The notes under the pieces: model-generated
The model's database searches: none
What the model was told of the DNA's origin: nothing
What the model saw: only the letters and a program-made list of their open reading frames with translations
Origin: Skeletonema tropicum
Lineage: Eukaryota > Bacillariophyta > Thalassiosirophyceae > Thalassiosirales > Thalassiosiraceae
DNA length: 64,000 nt
Direction: 5' to 3'
Assembly: GCA_037178625.1 (NCBI GenBank)
Contig: CM074128.1
Span: 3,596,001-3,660,000, forward strand
Made by a program: the position numbers and the translations under genes
In this document: one piece after another, positions 1-10,645 of the stretch
Numbering within the stretch: position 1 is the stretch's first letter
How the letters are laid out: each line of letters starts with the position of its first letter

Positions 1-2379
1 TCGCTTCTAGTGGCCCATTATACTTGCTGGCGATAGTATACAAGCTCATTAGCGCTGCTCAGAAGGATTGCGCAGCTAGACTTGATATTATAGCGTAGTA
101 GCTGATCTTGAGAGGTCCAGTGTGGGCTGGCCAGCAGTGCCACATTCATTCATTTCGTATCTATCGTCGTCAATACGCGCATGGGTCGCATCTAAGTGGC
201 CCATTATACTTGCTGGCGATAGTATACAAGCTCATTAGCGCTGCTCAGAAGGATTGCGCAGCTAGACTTGATATTATAGCGTAGTAGCTGATCTTGATAG
301 GTCCAGTGTGGGCTGGCCAGCAGTGCCACATTCAACCATTTCGTATCTATCGTCGTCAATACGCGCATGAGTCGCTTCTAGTGGCCCATTATACTTGCTG
401 GCGACTAGTATACAAGCTCATTAGCGCTGCTCAGAAGGATTGCGCAGCTAGACTTGATATTATAGCGTAGTAGCTGATCTTGAGAGGTCCAGTGTGGGCT
501 GGCCAGCAGCGCCAAATTCAACCATCTCGTATCTATCGTCGTCAATACGCGCATGAGTCGCATCTAGTGGCCCATTATACTTTCTGGCGATAGTATACAA
601 GCTCATTAGCGCTGCTCAGAAGGATTGCGCAGCTAGACTTGATATTATAGCGTAGTAGCTGATCTTGAGAGGTCCAATGTGGGCTGGCCAGCAGCGCCAA
701 ATTCAACCATCTCGTATCTATCGTCGTCAATACGCGCATGAGTCGCTTCTAGTGGCCCATTATACTTGCTGGCGACAGTATACAAGCGCATTAGCGCTGC
801 TCAGAAGGATTGCGCAGCTAGACTTGATATTATAGCGTAGTAGCTGATCTTGAGAGGTCCAGTGTGGGCTGGCCAGCAGCGCCACAGCCACATTCAACCA
901 CAACCATTTCGTATCTATCGTCGTCAATACGCGCATGAGTCGCTTCTAGTGGCCCATTATACTTGCTGGCGACAGTATACAAGCTCATTAGCGCTGCTCA
1001 GAAGGATTGCGCAGCTAGACTTGATATTATAGCGTAGTAGCTGATCTTGAGAGGTCCAGTGTGGGCTGGCCAGCAGCGCCAAATTCAACCATCTCGTATC
1101 TATCGTCGTCAATACGCGCATGAGTCGCATCTAGTGGCCCATTATACTTTCTGGCGATAGTATACAAGCTCATTAGCGCTGCTCAGAAGGATTGCGCAGC
1201 TAGACTTGATATTATAGCGTAGTAGCTGATCTTGAGAGGTCCAGTGTGGGCTGGCCAGCAGCGCCAAATTCAACCATCTCGTATCTATCGTCGTCAATAC
1301 GCGCATGAGTCGCTTCTAGTGGCCCATTATACTTGCTGGCGACAGTATACAAGCTCATTAGCGCTGCTCAGAAGGATTGCGCAGCTAGACTTGATATTAT
1401 AGCGTAGTAGCTGATCTTGAGAGGTCCAGTGTGGGCTGGCCAGCAGTGCCACAGCCACATTCAACCACAACCATTTCGTATCTATCGTCGTCAATACGCG
1501 CATGAGTCGCATCTAGTGGCCCATTATACTTTCTGGCGATAGTATACAAGCTCATTAGCGCTGCTCAGAAGGATTGCGCAGCTAGACTTGATATTATAGC
1601 GTAGTAGCTGATCTTGAGAGGTCCAGTGTGGGCTGGCCAGCAGTGCCACATTCAACCATTTCGTATCTATCGTCGTCAATACGCGCATGAGTCGCATCTA
1701 GTGGCCCATTATACTTGCTGGCGATAGTATACAAGCTCATTAGCGCTGCTCAGAAGGATTGCGCAGCTAGACTTGATATTATAGCGTAGTAGCTGATCTT
1801 GAGAGGTCCAATGTGGGCTGGCCAGCAGTGCCACATTCAACCATCTCGTATCTATCGTCGTCAATACGCGCATGAGTCGCATCTAGTGGCCCATTATACT
1901 TGCTGGCGATAGTATACAAGCTCATTAGCGCTGCTCAGAAGGATTGCGCAGCTAGACTTGATATTATAGCGTAGTAGCTGATCTTGAGAGGTCCAGTGTG
2001 GGCTGACCAGCAGCGCGTCAGCCACATTCAACCACAACCATTTCGTATCTATCGTCGTCAATACGCGCATGAGTCGCATCTAGTGGCCCATTATACTTGC
2101 TGGCGATAGTATACAAGCTCATTAGCGCTGCTCAGAAGGATTGCGCAGCTAGACTTGATATTATAGCGTAGTAGCTGATCTTGATAGGTCCAGTGTGGGC
2201 TGGCCAGCAGTGCCACATTCAACCATTTCGTATCTATCGTCGTCAATACGCGCATGAGTCGCTTCTAGTGGCCCATTATACTTGCTGGCGATAGTATACA
2301 AGCTCATTAGCGCTGCTCAGAAGGATTGCGCAGCTAGACTTGATATTATAGCGTAGTAGCTGATCTTGAGAGGTCCAAT
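1..2379. repeat. Satellite array, left part (185/197-bp units)
   Basis: Tandem head-to-tail units. The landmark TGTGGGCTGG recurs at about 121, 307, 493, 678, 863, 1060, 1245, 1430, 1627, 1812, 1997 and 2194. Units are about 185 bp, or 197 bp where two extra 6-bp steps of CAGCCA/CAACCA type occur next to the landmark. From 863 onward the spacing runs 197-185-185 three times less one step, so three units form a 567-bp higher-order repeat. The array runs off the left edge of the window. Recurrent open frames of about 61 codons inside it are a by-product of the repeat, not genes. Confidence 0.95.
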
Positions 2380-4373
2380 GGAGGGAGTTCAAAAGCAAAA
2401 TTCTGCACGCACTCAAATCTGCGTTGCAATTTTGACGGGGTCAGGGATTCCCCTCTAATTACATCCGCGTTGGCCCCCTCATTTTGCTACAGCTCCCTCA
2501 CAAACAACACTTTGAACACAATAACCATGGCGACGGCAGCGGCTATGGTATGGGGCGGAACGGGGGTCGGCACCACCATAAACCAGCGGCGGTGACCTCA
2601 GGGGACCCCTATGGCCCCATGGATGTGAAGGAATTTTGTCTCCAAGGTCTCAGACCTTTTTCTTGGTTTCCTCCTACAAAAGTGACCGTTATTTTCATAA
2701 AAAGCGACAACTGCATAGGCCCCCTACGCAACTGTGACCTTTGGGACATGATCACAGTCTATTACTCGACAACCTGACACTACCTATGATATATGGTGAC
2801 ATTCGATGAGGCGGTTACCGTTCAAACCGTCTAGAACTGTCGGCATGGCTCACCTACGCGGGCACCATGGTTACAGCGATTATCCAACGATGCAGCGGCA
2901 CAACTTATGAGAGGTGTGGGAATATTATAACAAAAGAGCGAGATGATGCTTCTAATACAACAATATGGTGGTGTTGATGGACATATTGGCGTCTCGTCTC
3001 CGTGTGGTGCGGCTGAGGTGACAATCTGGTCATGAGTGGTTTGTGTCAGTAATTATTATTATACAACACGTTGACGTCGAAGGAGGCATTACACCTTGAA
3101 TGGTGGATGCTGATCCAGAGACTATTGCATGCAACAGTATGATTTTGAGGTGGATATACTTTCCATGGACTGCCACTGCTGTTTTCTTCTGCTGGCACCC
3201 TCTCATCATCACTCTCAATACGTACGACGGCTTCAGTGGACACAAAAGCTTACAATATATCTGAGATATCGGGTGACTTCCTAATCAGCTTTAGTAGCAG
3301 ATGCAATGTGAGAGTCGATAACTATACATCTCTTCGGAAGGATTCGGTAATTTCCATTGTTATCATCGAGGCAAGTAGGCGGCATTCTGTATTAGAGATG
3401 AAGCATCAACCTGGAACAATCTGCTATGAAGTAAGAGATGAATAGGGTGACAAACAAACAACGAACAATACATGCAACCGCCGGTAGACGGAATCATTTG
3501 GATCTAGGGTGGGCAAATGTTTCTTGAGAAGTACTGCACTGGAGGGTGCATGCGGCAACATTATCTAAGAAGGTTTGTCAGCTAGAAGAAAAGATAGTCT
3601 ATTTGACGCAACCATGATGCATGTATGTGTCTTCCTGCTGACCCATGCAACAATACTCATTATAATGAGAAATATAACACATAATGTAAAGAGATTAATA
3701 ATCCTTATATTCATAATAACATTATCTTAGACGCAACCTACACACAAGCACTTGCCTTGTCTTCTACAGAGATTACAGAAGTTGATTGTTGATTCAAGGC
3801 TGCAACACTGGATAACAAACAGCACGACGGCTTGCTCCTGAGATATAATGTGGACTCTAGTTCATATATTGATAGTTTAGGAGAGTAATTGCAATAAAAT
3901 GTGTTGCTGTGTGATGCTATGTCCACACACGAATCTGTTCAAATAAATCAAAATACAACTACCCGCAAGACATCGCCTACAAGTGGATCAAAATCAGATA
4001 CCATGGCGTTATGAACACCCATATCAGCCATCTATATTAATATGATACTGAGATTACTACGGGGGCCTTGTGGAACGTTTATTGCGTTTCCTCGTCGACG
4101 TTATTTGACACCTGCAGCAAAATAGACCAAAAATCGATGCCTTAGATATAGCCGCCGATACGTCTGTAGGCTCTCAATTTCATGACTTGCCGAGTACATC
4201 AGCGTTTTCTACGTCAAAAACTGATCTAGATCATAGCTTTACAATGCGTTGGAGTCCTAATTGATTGTGCTATGGCATGGCGGCCCACCATGATGGCTGT
4301 GATGGGTTGCCGATTTGTGAGTTGTGGATGGAAAAAACAGCGCGTGCAGAAAATTGCAAACCGAACTCCCTCC
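2380..4373. mobile_element. Non-autonomous DNA transposon with imperfect terminal inverted repeats
   Basis: A 1,994-bp segment splits one satellite unit. Its ends are GGAGGGAGTTC and GAACTCCCTCC, perfect over 11 bp. An imperfect inverted repeat continues to about 31 bp, ending TTCTGCACGC on each side. The flanks rejoin to a normal unit (GTCCAAT then GTGGGCTGG), with AT present on both sides (2378-2379 and 4374-4375), so the target duplication is at most about 2-3 bp. No transposase is visible; open frames inside are short and unlike known proteins. The superfamily cannot be assigned from these ends. I infer a deletion derivative or MITE-like element moved in trans. Confidence 0.8.
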
Positions 4374-4375
4374 AT

Positions 4376-5459
4376 GTGGGCTGGCCAGCAGTGCCACATT
4401 CAACCATTTCGTATCTATCGTCGTCAATACGCGCATGAGTCGCTTCTAGTGGCCCATTATACTTTCTGGCGACAGTATACAAGCTCATTAGCGCTGCTCA
4501 GAAGGATTGCGCAGCTAGACTTGATATTATAGCGTAGTAGCTGATCTTGAGAGGTCCAGTGTGGGCTGGCCAGCAGCGCCACAGCCACATTCAACCACAA
4601 CCATTTCGTATCTATCGTCGTCAATACGCGCATGAGTCGCATCTAGTGGCCCATTATACTTTCTGGCGATAGTATACAAGCTCATTAGCGCTGCTCAGAA
4701 GGATTGCGCAGCTAGACTTGATATTATAGCGTAGTAGCTGATCTTGAGAGGTCCAGTGTGGGCTGGCCAGCAGCGCCAAATTCAACCATTTCGTATCTAT
4801 CGTCGTCAATACGCGCATGAGTCGCATCTAGTGGCCCATTATACTTGCTGGCGATAGTATACAAGCTCATTAGCGCTGCTCAGAAGGATTGCGCAGCTAG
4901 ACTTGATATTATAGCGTAGTAGCTGATCTTGAGAGGTCCAGTGTGGGCTGGCCAGCAGTGCCACATTCAACCACAACCATTTCGTATCTATCGTCGTCAA
5001 TACGCGCATGAGTCGCATCTAGTGGCCCATTATACTTGCTGGCGATAGTATACAAGCTCATTAGCGCTGCTCAGAAGGATTGCGCAGCTAGACTTGATAT
5101 TATAGCGTAGTAGCTGATCTTGAGAGGTCCAGTGTGGGCTGACCAGCAGCGCGTCAGCCACATTCAACCACAACCATCTCGTATCTATCGTCGTCAATAC
5201 GCGCATGAGTCGCTTCTAGTGGCCCATTATACTTTCTGGCGACAGTATACAAGCTCATTAGCGCTGCTCAGAAGGATTGCGCAGCTAGACTTGATATTAT
5301 AGCGTAGTAGCTGATCTTGAGAGGTCCAATGTGGGCTGGCCAGCAGCGCCACAGCCACATTTAACCACAACCATTTCGTATCTATCGCCGTCAATACGCG
5401 CATGAGTCGCATCTAGTGGCCCATTATACTTGCTGGCGATAGTATACAAGCTCATTAGT
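4376..5459. repeat. Satellite array, right part
   Basis: Continuation of the left array after the transposon. The landmark recurs at about 4375, 4560, 4757, 4942, 5133 and 5330, giving spacings of 185, 197, 185, 191 and 197 bp. The 191-bp unit carries only one of the two 6-bp steps. The array stops mid-unit at about 5459. A diverged echo of the CTATCGTCGTCAATACG part is seen at about 5590-5607. Confidence 0.93.
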
Positions 5460-5922
5460 GCTTCTTGGATTGGTTTTGTCGCTGAAGATGAAGCTGCAGT
5501 TTCGTAGGTGAATTGATTAAGTGATTATCATCGTGGCCATCAGCTCCATATTTTTCCATGAGCATGAGGAAAAGTTATCCATCTTGTGTCTATCGTCCTC
5601 AATAGTGTATCAGCCTTTCAGTTTCCTTTTAACCCAGTTGTTATTATACATTAGCATTGTCCTGACGGGTATTCTATGGTAGGCGAAGTCCATGTTTTGA
5701 CTTCGTTGTAGACCTGTACTAAATTTGGTTCTACAACGAGACGGTAAGAGTATCACTCTTAGTGACAGCACGCTTGGTCTAAAAGCTCACCCCAAGCAAC
5801 GCAACAGCAAACAGCGAAGCCAACAGCCAACTAACTCCCACCTCCATGTCGCCAGCGTAAGTAGTAAAAGCAGTGTTACTTCATTGTAATTAGCAAGAGG
5901 TCATCATAAACAATACCCAACC
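5460..5922. other. Intergenic, satellite edge to first gene
   Basis: 463 bp between the satellite and the first gene. Apart from a diverged scrap of satellite sequence near 5590 I see no RNA gene, repeat or clear promoter motif. It presumably holds the promoter and 5' UTR of the gene starting at 5923. Confidence 0.5.
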
Positions 5923-6868
5923 ATGCTCAGAGCTACTCTAGTCCTACGCAACAGCAACTTGAAGAAGCACACGGCGGACATTACGGCCAAGGCCGTCTCC
6001 CGTGCCGACCTTGATACACCTGCCGCCAAACCCACCGCCACAGCGGCACCCGAGGAAAGCATGATGCCTTGGAACGGTTGGTTCTCTTCCTTCCTGAAAG
6101 ATAAATTGGGCGATGAGAAATACGAAAAAATGAGGGAGCTGATTCTTTATCGTCCCAATGATTATACTGGCTTTGAACAGATGCCACGCCCCAATACTAA
6201 GCTATCCATCAGCGAGAAGGATCCCAATTTGATGCACAAATTCCGTCAGCCAAGTCCGGGATCTCAGCCACCGGTGGAGCTGCGTGAGACTGATGCGTCT
6301 TTTGGTAACGCCGGCGATGACCCCTACGATGTGACATACTACAAACGCGATACGGGGAGGCGCTACACCTCCGACCCCACGAGTTTACGCCGTGATTTGG
6401 AGAAAATTAAATTGGAATTATTGCCAGAGGACGATCCTCGTGTAAAGGAAGCGATGGAAGAGTTTGAGAAGGGACCTGGATCAAGCCCCGGTAATAAGGG
6501 GATGTTCGCTACTGGAAAGTCAGACTTTGATCCTTCTGGTTTGAGGGCAACGATGAGTACAAATTGGGAGGCAACTGAGGCCAGTTTAGATGCCAACATG
6601 CCTGATCACGTAAGTTATATTGTTTATTAAGTCGGTGGAGGAGGAGTGAAAGAGAGGTTCCATTGTTTGTAATTTCTTCTATTTCTATTCACCTGCCCGA
6701 TACTAACTTCACACTACATAATCTCAACCACAACAGCTTCCAACCCCCACATGGATGGCAGAACAAGATGAGATCGTTGCATGGTACGAGGAGCGCGATT
6801 TGCCAGTATCTATTGGGGGAACTGGCTATGGTAATATCCCGGTTGGTGCCCGTGTTGCGAGGTGGTAA
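5923..6868 (+). CDS. Conserved hypothetical protein, probably mitochondrial
   Basis: Two exons, 5923-6609 and 6737-6868, joined by a GTAAGT...CAG intron, give 272 residues. The N-terminus (MLRATLVLRNSNLKK) is basic, hydroxylated and free of acidic residues, as in mitochondrial presequences. A WNGWFSSFLKDKLGD segment (about residues 50-65) and an aromatic, acidic middle follow. The second exon adds a C-terminus rich in W, G and P ending in GNIPVGARVARW. I do not recognise the family; a mitoribosomal or respiratory-complex accessory protein is possible but unproven. An upstream ATG at 5846 followed by GTAAGT does not give an open spliced frame, so the ATG at 5923 was chosen. Confidence 0.7.
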
Positions 6869-7325
6869 TTGCCAAAACATTTTGTCTGTATATTATTAGA
6901 GGGAAAGGTTAACATGAGGGAATAACATTGCTGGTGCTCACTTGAGCACTTCAACATCTAAATTGTAATACAAATATTCCCTGAAGTATTCTTATCTTCA
7001 AATAGATCTATCCACCACCGGCATCCTTTTCCCTCTTTCTAGAGATTGTCTGTTTTAGTTCCCTATCAAAATATCATCTATCATCTTCCTGCTTCTCACA
7101 ACACGATGTTAATTTCCAACGCAAGAACACAAAAATTGAAGAAGGGGCAGTAAACGGGGCACCAAGCCTGCAAATGGAGCATCCAAGATCAACAATCACC
7201 TCAATCAAGCAACAGAACCCAGCCAGAACCCTTCGCCCTTCGCTTTGCTTGCCTTCAATGCTTCATGCAGCCTTATCACAAGATACTCGCTCTACAGTTG
7301 GCTCGACCTCATAATTTTTTTCAAC
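6869..7325. other. Intergenic
   Basis: 457 bp between two genes on the same strand. AT-rich in its first half; no repeat or RNA gene recognised. It should contain the 3' end of the upstream gene and the promoter of the monooxygenase gene. Confidence 0.4.
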
Positions 7326-8655
7326 ATGGCAACCAATAACCAGCAACAGCAGCATCCTCTCGTCCTGATAGCGGGCGGTGGACCAGCAGGCTTACTATCG
7401 TCGATACTGTTGGATAAGATAGGAGTGCAATCAGTCATCATTGAAAGAGCGGCAGAGCCAGATGAATGGTAAGTAAAATTGACAGCTCAACCGTTGCTTG
7501 ATTAGACATGCATTTGTATCTTGTTTCGCTCATTATTCAATCTTATTCCTCAGGAGCTCGAAATCGTACACCTTAGTTCTTGGCAAGAACGGCAAGGCTT
7601 CTTTGGCAGAAGCGGGATGTCTCGAAGCAGCAGTAGATGCTAGTATTGAGAGACGATTCATCTACTTTTATGACGCTTCAAGTGGAGATGTGAAGGCAAT
7701 GCCCAAGCAAGTGTCAGGATTAGGCTTCACCCGGCCGTTGCTTGTCCAGGTTCTTGAACAGGTTGCAATTGAATGCCCAAGAGTTACCTTGAAGAGAGGT
7801 GCAGGTGTATCACATGTGACGAAGAAGGACAAATTCTGTCTTGAAGTTACATTGGAAGATGGGTCTGTAATATCAGCATCCCATGTAATCGGCGCAGACG
7901 GCAAATGGAGTAATGTAAGGGAGTCGTTTAAAGAGTTGAGTTCTCAATTCACAGTGGAAACTTGCCCTTCTTTTGGAGTTCACATGAATCTATCCACTAT
8001 ACCTGCATCGTTCAAATGTGATGGCACGTACATTATCAAGCCATCATCAGCCGACTGCAAATTTTATATAATTGCCTCACCTCGTCCGGAAATCGATCAA
8101 GGATTGTCCATCTCGATGGTATGCTATAATCAAACACTTGAAAAGTACCCATGGCTTGCCCCACCGGCTGATTTAAATATTGGAGACTATGGAAAAGGTG
8201 GATGGCAGGACGAGTACTCCGCTCTACCAGGAACTCTTAAAGCAGAAGAAAACTTGTCTGATAATTTGAGGAAGTTATTTCAAGAAGAGTTACCTGCATT
8301 TTACAATGCGATCAAGGATGACGAAATGTTTCAAACTGCACGAATCAATCGAAGAGTCACTTGGCTCAAAATGAATGCAGAAGGAGGGTCCTACTCGACA
8401 CAAGATGGAGAAGTCGCACTGATTGGAGACGCAGCTCATGCAATGACTCCTTCTATGGGTGAAGGATGCAACACAGCATTGGAGAGTGCTGTGAAACTGA
8501 TTGATAGCATCAAAGCAGTAATGGAACAAAAGGGAGAAGAAGAATGCAGTTTGAATGCAATGAGTGACGCATTCATCCAGTATGGATGCAGCCGCCCAGC
8601 TGAAATGAAACAAGTTCAAGAGGCATCTGCAGCTAGAAACATGGGGCCCAAATAA
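7326..8655 (+). CDS. FAD-dependent monooxygenase, kynurenine 3-monooxygenase-like
   Basis: Exons 7326-7468 and 7554-8655 (intron GTAAGT...CAG) encode 414 residues. The protein has the three landmarks of class A flavoprotein hydroxylases. A GGGPAG dinucleotide-binding loop lies near residue 20, a GADG motif follows in the middle, and a C-terminal FAD motif GDAAHAMTPSMGEGCNTALE lies near residue 330. Such enzymes use NAD(P)H and O2 to hydroxylate or epoxidise a small substrate. The fold and motif spacing fit the KMO/UbiH group, but no C-terminal membrane helix typical of mitochondrial KMO is seen, so the substrate is open. The first in-frame ATG is 7326; a longer frame upstream begins only with TTG. 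The gene ends 21 bp from the convergent RRP45 gene. Confidence 0.8.
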
Positions 8656-8676
8656 ACACCATTAGGAACGAATATC

Positions 8677-10421
8677 TTATTTTTTCTTAGATTTCTTAGA
8701 CTTTTTCTTCTTCTTTACAGCCATTGCAAGATCATCGACATCATCATCTTCTTCTGTCCTCTTTGCTGACTTTGATTTCTTGCTTCTGGGTACCTCTTTG
8801 TCAGCTTCTGCTACTGCGGTTGTACCATCGTTCGAATCAATCTCCATTGGAGCATCTGATTCTTGATTTGGTGCTTTTTCCACAACGGTGGTAAACTCGC
8901 TTTGTAACTGAACCACTTCCTCTTCATCACTATCATCCATGGGTGGAGGTTGTACTGGCTTTGGGCTCTTCTTCGCTTTTGGCTTGGTGGCCTCAGTCTT
9001 CTTTGCCATTGTGGCAGTAGGCTGTTTCACTTTGTGTGCTACAATTTCTACAGTTGGCTTCTTTTTAGCAGCTACTGGTCCATCTTCTTCTACAGCTTTC
9101 TGCAGAGAGGTAGATTGTGCAGAGCGCAAAATTGCATGAAACAATGAGGATGTCTCTCCCTTTACATTCTTTCCCTGCGAACCTTTCTTCTCCTTGTCTT
9201 CCTTCACGGATGCAGCAATATGTCCCGAGCTGTAATCAAGCGCACGTAAACGATACTTTTCGTCTTCTTCGTCCTCATCTGTGACGGGCATATTTGCTGA
9301 AATGGCTTCTGTATTTGCGCCGTTACCATTTATCTTTTGACGCATAGCGATCATTTGCTTTAATCTGTCCATCCTATCCTGCTGTGCTTTGCGTTCAGCT
9401 TCCTCCACAGCGGTTTCGAGCAGTTCACAAATCTCAATGCAACGACGCTTGCCTAGATTCGACGACTGCAGTCAATTGTCTAGGACGAAGTTCACATCCT
9501 CCAGGAAAATCGACACAGCACATTTCTCCATACTTGTTAAAGCTCCAAGTCAAGAGCCCATCACATGCAAGCTCTTCTCTATCATATGGATCTAGTAAAG
9601 CTGATACAGCAGTAGTGGTCCCAGTCTCATCTGCAAACAGCGCAAACGTTGCTGTCAAAGGCGTATGGTGCAAGGGCAAGAGGAGTCGGTTCTCTATCAT
9701 CTGAATGTATGATGTTAGTCTCCTGATAACCAGAGCTAACTGCCTCTGAAGTTTCCACATCATCAGTCATCACCACCAATACTAACTTCTGGCAATCGAT
9801 AATGTCGTAACGCTGCAACAGCTGCCAATACACACGCATCCATTGCATTCCCTCCATCATCCAATAGAGATACATCGACATGAAGACGCCAAACCCATAC
9901 TACCAGATTGAACACACAATGCCTCTGCATCAATCGAGCCTCCAATCAATAATGTTCGTTCCAGCAATCCTCAATATTCTATTCGCCATGAGTCTTTGAA
10001 TATATGGAACATCTCCTCCACCTCCACTCCCAGCTTGTCCTCCATCAACTGACTCTCCCACCGCATAATTTGAGATGGGCACAGTATTTTCATATCCCAT
10101 GCATCCCATCGGCCCCACCTCTACACCAAACTTGACTTGTCCATCATTCGGCCTATCTGCATTAGGCGGTGGTACCAACTCTGCTCTAACACTCGCGGCA
10201 CTTCGAGTTCCATTTCCCAACTGCACAGTGCATTCGGCCCGGTTGTGGCATCGGCTGAAGGATAACCGGATAGGACGAGCTTCTGACGGGGCTCGACCAT
10301 CAAGACGTAATATCGACCCAGCTGAGGACGATACGCCCCGTGCAGCGTTGCGTAGGAATGCTCGCTCTGGGTAGGAGAGAGAGCGGCTTGATGTATCGTC
10401 GCGGGGGATGATGTATTGCAT
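8677..10421 (-). CDS. RRP45: Exosome complex subunit RRP45 (EXOSC9), reading frame broken by five +1 shifts
   Basis: The product would be a subunit of the RNase PH-like ring of the RNA exosome, which processes and degrades RNA 3'-to-5'. From the ATG at 10421 the frame encodes the RLDGR start of the RNase PH fold and then VQLGNGTR. Homology continues smoothly only if one base is skipped near 9965, 9895, 9765, 9671 and 9472. The frames then read LLERTLLIGGSIDAEAL, VWRLHVDVSLLDDGG, REPTPLALHHTPLTATFALF and EELACDGLLTWSFNKYGE, and last a single 8677-9472 frame with a charged, Lys-rich tail. With five skips the product is 579 residues. All five shifts have the same sign. Sequencing or assembly error, a decaying copy or recoding are possible. 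STI1 starts 224 bp away in the other direction. Confidence 0.85.
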
Positions 10422-10645
10422 CTTTTCGTCAACATGTAGCTGGAGAGCTGAGAGGTGGTGAGCGTAGGTAGCGATGGCATAAGTACATAATGTAGGTACT
10501 TAGCACCAGTTTTGGCGCCACCTGCACGTCTTGCTATCCATCCATCTTGCTTCATCGAGAGAGCAGAGCTCGACAAAGATTCTCTTCGAAGATCCACCAC
10601 ACACGATAGCGCTACAACACCATTTGCATTCACGAAGCACTAACC

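Noticed and set aside
850..2079. Recurrent frames of about 60 codons on both strands of the satellite
   Set aside because: They recur with the 567-bp repeat, have no known motif and arise from an open phase in the repeat unit.
5846..5922. A possible mini first exon (ATG, four codons, then GTAAGT) for the gene at 5923
   Set aside because: Splicing to the nearest acceptor leads to a TAA before the main frame.
9460..9975. Programmed +1 frameshifting as the explanation for RRP45
   Set aside because: Five sites in one gene share no slippery codon or stop context; it cannot be claimed without expression data.
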